Below, piece by piece: positions 14,321 to 22,009 of a stretch of 32,833 nucleotides of DNA. The stretch is from Candidatus Saccharibacteria bacterium UBA5150 (lineage in GTDB: Bacteria; Patescibacteriota; Saccharimonadia; Saccharimonadales; UBA4665). A model generated the notes under the pieces. It was not told the DNA's origin. It did not search any database and saw only the letters and a program-made list of their open reading frames with translations. Position numbers and translations under genes: made by a program. The DNA lies in the NCBI GenBank assembly GCA_002413795.1, contig DHXS01000019.1, positions 1 to 32,833 of the forward strand, written 5' to 3'. Numbering within the stretch: position 1 is the stretch's first letter; the number at the start of each line of letters is the position of its first letter.

Positions 14321-14343
14321 TTCGAGACCGGCATGCTGAGCCA
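14321..14343 (+). repeat. 23-base direct repeat, copy B
   Basis: This is the second copy of the repeat at 13808-13830, in the same orientation, 50 bases after the YGGT stop and two bases from the end of the convergent K+ channel gene. It begins TTCGAGACC and ends GAGCCA, which resembles the 3' end of a tRNA (T loop to CCA). Confidence 0.75.
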
Positions 14344-14345
14344 CT

Positions 14346-14654
14346 TTAGTCTGATTGTGTTTTATTGTTTTGCTGTGCCTGCATTTTTGCGGCGCGGCGG
14401 CGCATCGTGGCTGTTATGAAGGTGGTGATGATTCCCACGCCGATGAAAATATAAAAAGTCGTGAATAATTTGCCAAATTTGGTGTGTGGCGTGATATCTC
14501 CGTAACCGACCGTGGACAGGGTAATGACGCTGAAATAGTAGGCGTCGAGCCACGATAGCTTTTCAACAATGTGATAAACGAGAGTGCCTGTGGCCAGCGT
14601 GGCTAAAGCTAGCCCTAGTAAGCTACGGTATATGTGGCGATCAAAAGTATTCAT
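14346..14654 (-). CDS. Two-TM potassium channel
   Basis: This 102-residue protein is a minimal pore module. A first membrane helix (about 11-29) is followed by a pore helix, the selectivity filter TVGYGD (48-53) and a second membrane helix (about 64-82). It ends in a short basic tail, MRRRAAKMQAQQ. TVGYGD is the K+ selectivity signature. There is no RCK or cyclic-nucleotide domain, so gating signals are not evident. Four copies should assemble. TACAAT ends seven bases before the ATG, which predicts a leaderless mRNA. Confidence 0.93.
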   Translation of the reverse strand: MNTFDRHIYRSLLGLALATLATGTLVYHIVEKLSWLDAYYFSVITLSTVGYGDITPHTKFGKLFTTFYIFIGVGIITTFITATMRRRAAKMQAQQNNKTQSD

Positions 14655-14667
14655 TGCTCTTATTGTA
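14655..14667 (-). promoter_or_regulatory. K+ channel promoter (predicted leaderless)
   Basis: The minus strand reads TACAAT (14667-14662), then seven bases, then the ATG at 14654. No clear -35 box is visible. Confidence 0.5.
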
Positions 14668-14733
14668 CGTTATCCGCTTCGTTAGGTAGCCAGCGAGGCG
14701 TAGACGACGGTGTTTTGGTTTGGATATATGGGG

Positions 14734-14763
14734 GTAAACTGGTTTACTATTTATAAGAGGAGG
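14734..14763 (+). promoter_or_regulatory. purH promoter with overlapping palindrome and strong ribosome site
   Basis: GTAAACTGGTTTAC (14734-14747) has perfect 6-base arms around TG. It overlaps a -10 box, TACTAT (14745-14750). AGAGGAGG (14756-14763) is the ribosome site before the TTG start. A protein bound to the palindrome would block the promoter, so this is an operator candidate. Confidence 0.45.
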
Positions 14764-14767
14764 CGAC

Positions 14768-16438
14768 TTGAGCGACACGGCAGGCATTGCATTGCTTTCG
14801 GTTTACGACAAGACGGGCATCACGGATTTTGCCCGCGAGCTGGCCGGGCTCGGCTGGCAGCTGTACGCCTCCGGAGGCACGGCCAAGGCGCTTGAGGAAG
14901 CCGGTGTTAGCGCGCGGGACGTGACCGAGCTAGTCGGCGGCTCGGCTATTTTAGGCCATCGGGTGGTCACGCTGTCACGTGAGATTTCGGCCGGCCTGCT
15001 GGCCGATAAAGCCAGCCAAGATGATCTGTCCGAGCTGGCCGAGCTTAAGCTGCCCCTAATCGACCTGGTATGTGTCGATATGTATCCCCTGGAAGAAGCC
15101 GCCGCCAAGTCGGGCGCCACCAACCAGGATGTTATCGCGCAAACCGACATCGGCGGCCCCACCATGTTGCGTTCGGCCGCCAAAGGCCGTCGGATCGTCT
15201 TATCGCACGCCTCACAGCGGCAGCCGGTTTTGGAGTGGCTAAAAGCCGGCAAGCCAGACGAAGCGGCCTTCCTTGAGGAGCTGGCGGCCCGCGCCGAATA
15301 CGAAGTGGCCCGTTATGTGCTGGCCTCGGCCCGGTTTTTGAATGGTACGGCCGTTAATGGTTCGATAGCCCGGCTGGCCAACCCTACCAAATACGGCGAA
15401 AACCCACAGCAGACCCCGGCGGCCTTTTACGCCGATAACCGCGTGGCCGCCGATCCTTTAGGTGTGGATCAATTCGAACACGTCCAGGGTATGGAGCGTA
15501 GCTTTATTAATATGACCGATGTCGACCGCCTGCTGCAGACCGTCACCCATATTGCGGCCGGTTTTGAGCGCAATTTCGCTAAAGTGCCGTTTATAGCCGT
15601 CGGCGTGAAGCACGGCAATGCCTGCGGCGCGGCGGTGGCCGAAACCGCCGTCGAAGCGGTCCAAAAGATGCTGATGGGGGACACCCGCGCCATCTTCGGC
15701 GGCGTAGTGATGGTCAACGCCGAGATAGATAAAGCCGTCGCCGAGGCCCTGATGCACTATGCCATGGAAGGCGACCGGCCGCGGCTGCTCGACGGCGTTA
15801 TTGGCGCATCCGTTACCCCCGAGGCCCTGGAGCTGTTAAGCCGCAACAAGCTGCGCGTGGTGGTCAACCCGGCGCTCGCCAAACTGGATGCGAAATCCCT
15901 CGACACAAGCCGCCGGCCGCGGCCGGTCCGGGGCGGCACCCTGGAACAGCCCAATTATGACTTTGTCATCGATCTGAAAGCCGATTATATGCAACGGCAC
16001 GGCGAAGTTTCCGACCAGCAAAAACGTGACCTGGTGCTGGGCTGGGCCGTCGGCTCAACCTCCAACAGCAATACAATCTCCCTTGTTAAAGACGGTCAGC
16101 TGATCGGCAATGGTGTCGGCCAACAAGACCGCGTCGGCGCCGGCCAGCTGGCCCTGACGCGCACTACCAACGCCATGCCGGAGCTTAGCGAAGAAGGCGA
16201 CAATCTAATCCTTAAAATCACTTTGGACAAAAAGAAGCTGGCCGGCGCTACGGCCTACAGCGACAGCTTCTTCCCGTTCCCCGACGGTCCGGAACTACTG
16301 GCTAAGGCCGGTATAAGGGCCATCTTGACCAGTAGCGGGTCGGTCGGCGACGAAGCCGTCATCGAAACTCTCTCCAAGCACGGCGTCGGCATCCTGATGG
16401 TGCCCGACAAAATCGGCCGCGGCTTCTACATGCACTAA
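14768..16438 (+). CDS. purH: Bifunctional AICAR transformylase / IMP cyclohydrolase
   Basis: This 556-residue enzyme carries out the last two steps to IMP. The start is TTG with AGGAGG four bases upstream. The cyclohydrolase part (1-200) has LLSVYDKTGITDFA, YASGGTAKALEEAG, MYPLEE (Tyr106), TDIGGPTMLRSAAK (Asp127, Lys139). The usual GRVKTLHPKIHGG loop reads GHRVVTLSREISAG (63-76), losing the conserved Lys, His and Pro. The transformylase part has NPTKYGENPQQTPAAF, catalytic VKHGNACG (Lys281, His282), SNTISLVKDGQLIGNGVGQ and SDSFFPFPDG. The length is slightly above the norm (about 510-540). It converges with purB, and their stops overlap by four bases. Confidence 0.93.
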   Translation: MSDTAGIALLSVYDKTGITDFARELAGLGWQLYASGGTAKALEEAGVSARDVTELVGGSAILGHRVVTLSREISAGLLADKASQDDLSELAELKLPLIDLVCVDMYPLEEAAAKSGATNQDVIAQTDIGGPTMLRSAAKGRRIVLSHASQRQPVLEWLKAGKPDEAAFLEELAARAEYEVARYVLASARFLNGTAVNGSIARLANPTKYGENPQQTPAAFYADNRVAADPLGVDQFEHVQGMERSFINMTDVDRLLQTVTHIAAGFERNFAKVPFIAVGVKHGNACGAAVAETAVEAVQKMLMGDTRAIFGGVVMVNAEIDKAVAEALMHYAMEGDRPRLLDGVIGASVTPEALELLSRNKLRVVVNPALAKLDAKSLDTSRRPRPVRGGTLEQPNYDFVIDLKADYMQRHGEVSDQQKRDLVLGWAVGSTSNSNTISLVKDGQLIGNGVGQQDRVGAGQLALTRTTNAMPELSEEGDNLILKITLDKKKLAGATAYSDSFFPFPDGPELLAKAGIRAILTSSGSVGDEAVIETLSKHGVGILMVPDKIGRGFYMH

Positions 16439-17838
16439 TCCTCGAGGGCTTTTTGCCAGTGGTCGTGGATGGCCAGGGCTTTTTGGGCGGCCAGGCCGGT
16501 GTAGTGCTTTTCGGGTTCCTGGAGGATTTTGCGTTCGGCGTCGGTGAACTTGGCGAAGTAGTCGGCGATGTCTTTGTCATGGGAAGCGATTTCGTAAAGT
16601 GTCTTTTTCTGTTCGAGAGCTGTGTGGGCCAAGGCTTTGGAGACTTCGTGAGCGGTGGTGTGGCCGTACTTTTCCAGTAATAAATACAGGGGTTCGGCGG
16701 CGATGGCACCGCCGCTCATGTAGAGGTTGCGTTCCATATTGGCTTGGTCGACTTCCAGTTTGGACATGACGCGGTTCAGCCGCTGGGCCATCGAGGCCAC
16801 CGCGGCCAAGGATACGCCGTAAAAGCGGGCCGAGGCCGAATCGGTTAAGTCGCGCTGGTGCTCGCTGACCAGGTTCTGGTTGGCGTTGACCAGCTGGGCC
16901 GTGACTTGCTTGGACATGCTGATAACATTCTCGAAGTTCCAGGGGTTGCGCTTGTGGGCCATGGTCGAGGAACCGGTTTGGCCGGGTTCGAAAGCTTCAC
17001 GCACCTCGCCGATTTCGGAGCGCTGGAGGTGGCGCATGTCGTGGGCCAGGTTGGCCATAATGCCGGCCGTGACAGCCAGCTCGTCGAGCAGGCGCACATA
17101 ATATTCGGCCGGGATTATCTGGGTGGAGTAGGGCGCCGGCTCCAGATTAAGGTAGCCAAGCACCGTTTTTTCGAACTTCGGCGGATCTTCTACGAACAGA
17201 CTTAACGCGTTGTAGGCGCCGACGGCGCCGGAGAATTTGCCCTTCAGTTTGCCGCTTAGTACTTGCAGGGAGCTGATGCTACCACCTAGCCGGGCCACGT
17301 ATTCCGCCATAGCGAAGCCGAAGGTGACCGGCACGGCGTGCTGACCATGGGTGCGCCCGACCTGGACGGTGTTGGCGTATTCTTTGGTTAATTTGAGCAG
17401 TGCTTTTTCCAGCTCTACCAGGCGCGGGATAACCAGCTCGGTCACGGCCAGGCGCAGCTGGAGGCTAAGAGCCGTAGCTACGATGTCATAAGAGGTGGCA
17501 CCAAAATGCACGTAGGGCTTGGCGGCTTCGGAAACCTCGGCTTTAATGCAGTTCACCAGCGCTTTAACGTCGTGCTTGGTGGTTTTTTCCTGTTCGGCGA
17601 CGGCCGCGGCGGTGACTTTACCGCTGGCGGCTTCAATCTCGGCGGCTACCTCCGGCGGGCAGACCCCGAACTCGGCCAGGGCGTGGGCCAGGGCGGCTTC
17701 CACATACGCCTGGAAAGCAATGCGGCTTTCTTCGGATAGGTATTTGGCGATTTCCGGGTCGTAATAACGGCCGTCCAGCGGGTCAACCGAGCTGTAATTT
17801 GGCGCGGCTGACACGGCAGGCAGCTTTATCGGTTTCAT
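16435..17838 (-). CDS. purB: Adenylosuccinate lyase
   Basis: This 467-residue enzyme of the fumarase/aspartase superfamily cleaves SAICAR to AICAR and adenylosuccinate to AMP. The three conserved regions are present: TTKHDVKALV (His89) with VHFGATSYD, GRTHGQHAVP (His164), and the signature GSSTMAHKRNPW with the mobile catalytic Ser at about 290-291. The length is between bacterial and longer forms. The ATG (17838) overlaps the purC TGA stop in an ATGA junction, so the two make one unit, purC-purB. Steps 8 and 9 of IMP synthesis are thus co-expressed. Confidence 0.95.
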   Translation of the reverse strand: MKPIKLPAVSAAPNYSSVDPLDGRYYDPEIAKYLSEESRIAFQAYVEAALAHALAEFGVCPPEVAAEIEAASGKVTAAAVAEQEKTTKHDVKALVNCIKAEVSEAAKPYVHFGATSYDIVATALSLQLRLAVTELVIPRLVELEKALLKLTKEYANTVQVGRTHGQHAVPVTFGFAMAEYVARLGGSISSLQVLSGKLKGKFSGAVGAYNALSLFVEDPPKFEKTVLGYLNLEPAPYSTQIIPAEYYVRLLDELAVTAGIMANLAHDMRHLQRSEIGEVREAFEPGQTGSSTMAHKRNPWNFENVISMSKQVTAQLVNANQNLVSEHQRDLTDSASARFYGVSLAAVASMAQRLNRVMSKLEVDQANMERNLYMSGGAIAAEPLYLLLEKYGHTTAHEVSKALAHTALEQKKTLYEIASHDKDIADYFAKFTDAERKILQEPEKHYTGLAAQKALAIHDHWQKALED

Positions 17839-18797
17839 GCCGCAGCCTTTGCCAGGTAGTCTTTGACGTTGGTTTCGATACGCTCGGCCATATCCTGCTC
17901 ATCGGCTTTGGCGAAAGATTCGCCGGTCAGCTTTTCGTAAAGTTCGATGTAGCGCTCCGAAACCTGATTAACAAACTCGTCGGGCAGGGTCGGCACGGTT
18001 TGGCCCTTATCGCCTTTAAAACCTTGGTCCAGCAGCCATTGGCGGACGAATTCCTTGGATAGCTGGCGCGGCTCTTCATCTTTTTTGCCGCCTATGAAGG
18101 CATCGTAGCTGTCGGCGTAGAAGTAGCGCGAAGAGTCGGGCGTGTGTATTTCATCGATCAGGATAATTTTGCCGTCCAGGCGGCCGAACTCATATTTGGT
18201 GTCAGCCAGTACCAGCCCGCGGGTGCGGGCCATTTCCTGGCCGCGCTTAAAGATTTGCAAGGCGTAGTCGGACAGCTGTTCCCATTCCTCTTGCGTTGCC
18301 AGACCCTGCTGGATAATCTCGGCCGGGGTGATGTTTTCGTCGTGACCGACGTCGGCTTTGGTGGTAGGCGTAACAATCGGTTCGGCAAAAGAGTCGTATT
18401 CCTGCAGGCCTTCGGGCAGGTCCACGCCGCACAGCGAGCGTTCACCGGCCTCGTAAGACCGCCAGGCCGATCCGACCAGACAGCCGCGCACAATCATTTC
18501 GACCATCACCGGCTGGGCTTTAAGGCCGACGCTGACATTGGGGTCAGGCACGGCTTGCAGCCAGTTGGGCACGATATCGGCAGTCTTTCCCAAAAAGTGA
18601 GCGGCCAGCTGGTTTAATACCTGGCCCTTATAAGGAATCGCCTTCGGCAAAATGACGTCAAAGGTCGAAATACGGTCGGTAGCTATCATAACTATCGACT
18701 TGTCGCCGATGCTGTAAACGTCGCGGACTTTGCCGTGATAAAGTGCAGTCTGGCCGGGAAATTTAAAGTCAGTGGAGGCAGTCGACTGTATATCCAT
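17835..18797 (-). CDS. purC: SAICAR synthetase (long form)
   Basis: This 320-residue enzyme joins CAIR and aspartate using ATP. Family marks are LYHGKVRDVYSIGD near the start, MIATDRISTFDVILP, VRGCLVGSAWRSY, ADTKYEFG, and LIDEIHTPDSSRYF. At 320 residues it is the longer type seen in yeast and some bacteria, not the 240-residue form. It is the first gene of purC-purB. A TATAAT box ends seven bases before the ATG, predicting a leaderless mRNA; it forms half of a 15-bp palindrome shared with the purE promoter. Confidence 0.95.
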   Translation of the reverse strand: MDIQSTASTDFKFPGQTALYHGKVRDVYSIGDKSIVMIATDRISTFDVILPKAIPYKGQVLNQLAAHFLGKTADIVPNWLQAVPDPNVSVGLKAQPVMVEMIVRGCLVGSAWRSYEAGERSLCGVDLPEGLQEYDSFAEPIVTPTTKADVGHDENITPAEIIQQGLATQEEWEQLSDYALQIFKRGQEMARTRGLVLADTKYEFGRLDGKIILIDEIHTPDSSRYFYADSYDAFIGGKKDEEPRQLSKEFVRQWLLDQGFKGDKGQTVPTLPDEFVNQVSERYIELYEKLTGESFAKADEQDMAERIETNVKDYLAKAAA

Positions 18798-18826
18798 TAC
18801 CTTTATTATACGGTATAATCGGTGTT
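18798..18826. promoter_or_regulatory. Bidirectional purC/purE promoter: palindrome of two TATAAT boxes
   Basis: ATTATAC-G-GTATAAT (18805-18819) is a perfect 7+1+7 palindrome. Read on the plus strand it gives TATAAT at 18814-18819, seven bases before the purE ATG. On the minus strand it gives TATAAT at 18810-18805, seven bases before the purC ATG. Both genes are therefore predicted leaderless, and polymerase cannot occupy both -10 boxes at once. Confidence 0.7.
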
Positions 18827-19318
18827 ATGAGTAGCCCGGTTGTCGGCATTATCATGGGGTCAGATTCGGACCTGGACATTATGAGCCAGGCCGCCAAGGT
18901 ATTGGACGAATTCGGCGTGGCCAACGAAGTGCGGGTGCTGTCGGCGCACCGCACGCCCGAAGAAACCAGCGATTACGTCAAAAGCGCCGCCGGCCGCGGT
19001 CTTAAAGTTATTATTGCCGGTGCCGGTGGGTCGGCCCATCTGGCCGGCGTAACCGCCGCCCAAACCAATCTACCGGTGTTATCTATCCCGATTAAGCGCG
19101 AGGGCCACGGCAACGAAGCCTTATTCTCCAACATTGCCATGCCTCCGGGCGTGCCGCTGGCCACCATGCCCGAAAACGGCGCCAAGAACGCCGCTTTGCT
19201 GGCCGTGCGTATCTTAGCCCTGGCTGACGACGCCCTCGCCAAAAAATATCAAGATTTTGTGCAAAAACAGCACGACGCCGTCCTCGACAAAGACGCCAAA
19301 GTCCAAGCCGGCGCGTAG
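18827..19318 (+). CDS. purE: N5-carboxyaminoimidazole ribonucleotide mutase (class I PurE)
   Basis: This 163-residue enzyme converts N5-CAIR to CAIR. It has MGSDSDLDIM (11-15 binds the phosphate), LSAHRTPEE with the catalytic His41, IAGAGGSAHLAGVTAA, and MPPGVPLATMP...NAALLAVRIL. These are class I marks, not the class II AIR carboxylase pattern. Class I needs N5-CAIR made by PurK, which is not encoded in this window. It is leaderless by the promoter position and is followed by a separately promoted unknown gene. Confidence 0.94.
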   Translation: MSSPVVGIIMGSDSDLDIMSQAAKVLDEFGVANEVRVLSAHRTPEETSDYVKSAAGRGLKVIIAGAGGSAHLAGVTAAQTNLPVLSIPIKREGHGNEALFSNIAMPPGVPLATMPENGAKNAALLAVRILALADDALAKKYQDFVQKQHDAVLDKDAKVQAGA

Positions 19319-19346
19319 CGCTTGTGTTTAAAGCCCGCGGCCGCGC

Positions 19347-19360
19347 TATAATTCTCCTTT
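19347..19360 (+). promoter_or_regulatory. Promoter of the 228-residue unknown gene (predicted leaderless)
   Basis: TATAAT (19347-19352) is followed by eight bases and the ATG at 19361. TTGTGT at 19322-19327 is a weak -35 candidate with a long 19-base spacer. Confidence 0.5.
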
Positions 19361-20047
19361 ATGAGTGAAGTAGTTTTCTTGGACAGCCACCTGCAGCCCC
19401 TTATGGAGCTCGGCTCGTACGCTATTCATGGGGTAAGGCTGGACTTTGAGGCCGCGCATCAAGAATTACGCGGGCGCCTCGAGTTGGGTGGGGGTGGCCT
19501 AGGCTCAGCCTACACTCCTATGACAAGCGGGCACGCCACCTATTTTCCGGCTTGCCAGAACCTGGCTGCCGGTCTGCGTATTAATCTATTAAACCAGGAC
19601 GGTTTAAACGATTTGGATTATAAATTAGCCTTTATGGACGTTGCTGTTGCCGTAGACGAGGAAGCCGACAGCTTCCGCCTTCATGTTGATGCCGACATAA
19701 GTGAAGCCCACCACCGCAACCCTCGCGTACCGGTGGCCGCTAAGGAGGTAACTAGACTACTATTTAACGCCGATCTTGAGACACCGTTTAGCGTGCGTTT
19801 CCTGCCGCGAAGCCGTGTTGAGCTAGACAACGAGTACGGTGTTGAAATATCTGCCGAAGGGTATTATCCGCTTGATGACATTCTGAATAATGAGATCCCT
19901 CGTAGGGTTCAGAAAATTCCGCCTAGGAGTGAAGATACTATATACGGCTTAAAGTTCGTGTCTAGCATGGTTCCTCATGCTGGCGCTACCCATGACCCAG
20001 GGCACTTTCTGATCGCTTACGGCGCTTACTCCGACCCGCCGTATTAA
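19361..20047 (+). CDS. Protein of unknown function inside the purine region (228 residues)
   Basis: I do not recognise this soluble protein. It has a glycine-rich GGGGLGSAYTPM near residue 45, a His/Arg patch EAHHRNPRVPVAAKEV, a likely beta-rich middle (DYKLAFMDVAVAVDEEADSF), and a Pro-rich end HFLIAYGAYSDPPY. No membrane segment, signal peptide or catalytic motif is evident. It lies between purE and purD with its own leaderless-type promoter, and its stop overlaps the purD stop by four bases. Codon use resembles the 306-residue unknown gene more than purL. Location alone does not prove a purine role. Confidence 0.65.
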   Translation: MSEVVFLDSHLQPLMELGSYAIHGVRLDFEAAHQELRGRLELGGGGLGSAYTPMTSGHATYFPACQNLAAGLRINLLNQDGLNDLDYKLAFMDVAVAVDEEADSFRLHVDADISEAHHRNPRVPVAAKEVTRLLFNADLETPFSVRFLPRSRVELDNEYGVEISAEGYYPLDDILNNEIPRRVQKIPPRSEDTIYGLKFVSSMVPHAGATHDPGHFLIAYGAYSDPPY

Positions 20048-21315
20048 GCGGCCGGGCGGCGGCCGATGTCGGTGCGGTAGTGCACCCTGTCGAAGTTGAT
20101 CAGCTTGGCGGCAGAGTAGGCCTTATCTAGAGCCTCTTCGAGGCTGGCACCGGTAGCGGTAACGTTCAGGACGCGGCCGCCGGCCGTGACGAGCTGGCCG
20201 TCTTTTATAGCCGTGCCGGCGTGGAATACAACCACATCATCTGATTTTTCGGCTGTCTCGATACCGCTGATAGGCAAACCTTTTTTATAATCGCCGGGGT
20301 AGCCGCCGGAAGCCAGCACCACCGTAACGGCAAAGCCGGGCTGCCATTTGACGCTGGCCGGGTCAAGATTGCCCTCGGCGCAGGCCTTGAAGATTTCATA
20401 CAAATCGCCGTCCAGCAGGCGCATGTAAACCTCGGCTTCGGGGTCGCCAAAGCGGGCGTTGAATTCCAATACTTTCACTTCATCGCCGTCGATCATTAAG
20501 CCGGGGTAGAGGCAACCGGTAAAAGTTGCTCCTTGCTTACGCAATCCGCCCAATGCCGGCTGGACGACTTTGTCTTTAATGTAGGCCAGCTGTTCGTCGC
20601 TAACCCAGGTGACGGGAGCGATCACGCCCATACCGCCGGTGTTGGGGCCTTGGTCGCCGTCAAAAATCTGCTTGTGGTCTTGGGAGGGCGGGAAAATGAC
20701 CGAGGTCTGGCCATCGGTCAGGGCGTGCAAGGAGGCTTCGCGGCCTTTCAGGAAATCCTCAACTACTACTCTATTGCCAGCCGCGCCGAAGGCTTTCCTG
20801 ACCATAATTTCATCGATAGCGGCATCAATTTCGGTCTCCGAAGCGGCAATAATGACGCCCTTACCGGTAGCCAGACCGTCGGCTTTGATGACTATAGGTA
20901 GCGGGCGGCTTTTGGCGTAGGCGCGGGCCGCTTCGGCGTCGCTGAAGTTCTTATATTCGGCCGTCGGGATGTTTTGGGCGGCCATCAGGTCTTTGGAAAA
21001 GGCTTTGGAAGATTCGATTTTAACGGCCGCTTTAGTGGGGCCAAAGATGGTCAGGCCGGCTGTTTTAAAGGCGTCTACCACGCCGGCTTCGGAAGCGGCT
21101 TCCTGGCCAACGACGGTTAGAGCTATGGAATTATCTTGAGCGAACTTTAATAGGCCGTTGGTGTCATCAAAGGCAATAGCGACATTCTCGATCGAGCCCT
21201 TACTGCCGCCATTGCCGGGAGCCACATAAACTTTATCAACAGAGGGCGATTGCACCAGCTTCCAGGCCAGGGCCTGCTCGCGTCCGCCGCTGCCAATCAC
21301 CAAAACTTGCGCCAT
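20044..21315 (-). CDS. purD: Phosphoribosylamine-glycine ligase (GAR synthetase)
   Basis: This ATP-grasp enzyme makes GAR from phosphoribosylamine, glycine and ATP. The start at 21315 gives MAQVLVIGSGGREQALAWKL, the usual first residues, and about 423 residues, the family norm. An ATG 15 bases upstream (21330) is in frame but would overlap purN. GGAG lies nine bases before 21315. Further marks are IFGPTKAAVKIESSKAFSKD, PIVIKADGLATGKGV, DQGPNTGGMG, and EFNARFGDPE (metal-binding Glu/Asn). It is the last gene of purF-purN-purD. Confidence 0.95.
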   Translation of the reverse strand: MAQVLVIGSGGREQALAWKLVQSPSVDKVYVAPGNGGSKGSIENVAIAFDDTNGLLKFAQDNSIALTVVGQEAASEAGVVDAFKTAGLTIFGPTKAAVKIESSKAFSKDLMAAQNIPTAEYKNFSDAEAARAYAKSRPLPIVIKADGLATGKGVIIAASETEIDAAIDEIMVRKAFGAAGNRVVVEDFLKGREASLHALTDGQTSVIFPPSQDHKQIFDGDQGPNTGGMGVIAPVTWVSDEQLAYIKDKVVQPALGGLRKQGATFTGCLYPGLMIDGDEVKVLEFNARFGDPEAEVYMRLLDGDLYEIFKACAEGNLDPASVKWQPGFAVTVVLASGGYPGDYKKGLPISGIETAEKSDDVVVFHAGTAIKDGQLVTAGGRVLNVTATGASLEEALDKAYSAAKLINFDRVHYRTDIGRRPAA

Positions 21316-21316
21316 T

Positions 21317-22009
21317 TTAGGTGTCTCCATGATCTTTATTATAGGCCAGGCGGGCTTTTATGAAGTCTTCGATGTCTCGGGGAAGGTTTTGCTTTTCAAC
21401 CGCTTGGACACGCTCAAAAAGGCTCTCCGGGGTGTCGCCGGGCTCCACCGGCACCTTATGTTCGGCAATAATTGGGCCATCGTCGTAATCCTCGCTGACC
21501 ACGTGCAGGCTTTGGCCGCCATAAGGCAAATGATGCTCCAGCACGTATTCCTGGATGTGCAGGCCGTAAAAGGCTTTGGTATCCGGCAGGAGGCCAGGGT
21601 GGGTATTGACCATTCTGGCCTGAAAAGCGCTGGTGTACTCCGGCCGCCAGCCGAAAGTCTCGACCAGATCTGGGCCGATGCGCTTCATGTAGCCCAGTGA
21701 GGCCACCAGGTCATAATTGCCGCCGAGGATGGCGGCTAAAATGGCGGCTTCTTCACCAGCCGTCTGGGCGCCGCGCCCAACGTGCTCAGTTGCGTCAGCC
21801 GGGTGTGTTTGGTGATTGATGAGCACGCACTCTATGTGCAGGCCAAATTCGGCGTTGAGGTCTTCAATCCTTTTAAAGATGCCGGCGTCTTTGCGGCTGA
21901 CAATCACAAGTCCAACAGCCACGTCGATATCGCCGCGTTGGCCGGCCCGTATAAAGGCTTCGGCGGTTGTCCCACTCCCCGAGGCCAGGACGGCGATGCG
22001 CGGTTTCAT
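21317..22009 (-). CDS. purN: Phosphoribosylglycinamide formyltransferase
   Basis: This 230-residue enzyme transfers the formyl group from 10-formyl-THF to GAR. The start IAVLASGSGTTAEAFI parallels 'vLiSGnGsNLqali'. The catalytic triad is visible as Asn135 and His137 in VNTHPGLLPDTK and Asp177 in SEDYDDGPIIAEH. An insertion FYGLHIQEYVLEHHLPYGG replaces the usual 'GlhahrqaleaG...' part. The protein is somewhat longer than the 190-215 norm. The ATG overlaps the purF TGA stop by four bases. Confidence 0.92.
   Translation of the reverse strand: MKPRIAVLASGSGTTAEAFIRAGQRGDIDVAVGLVIVSRKDAGIFKRIEDLNAEFGLHIECVLINHQTHPADATEHVGRGAQTAGEEAAILAAILGGNYDLVASLGYMKRIGPDLVETFGWRPEYTSAFQARMVNTHPGLLPDTKAFYGLHIQEYVLEHHLPYGGQSLHVVSEDYDDGPIIAEHKVPVEPGDTPESLFERVQAVEKQNLPRDIEDFIKARLAYNKDHGDT

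Noticed and set aside
10900..14343. Intact integrative mobile element at tRNA-Asn
   Set aside because: There is no integrase, excisionase, transposase or replication gene, and no perfect repeat of the tRNA end. Only degenerate 23-base repeats remain.
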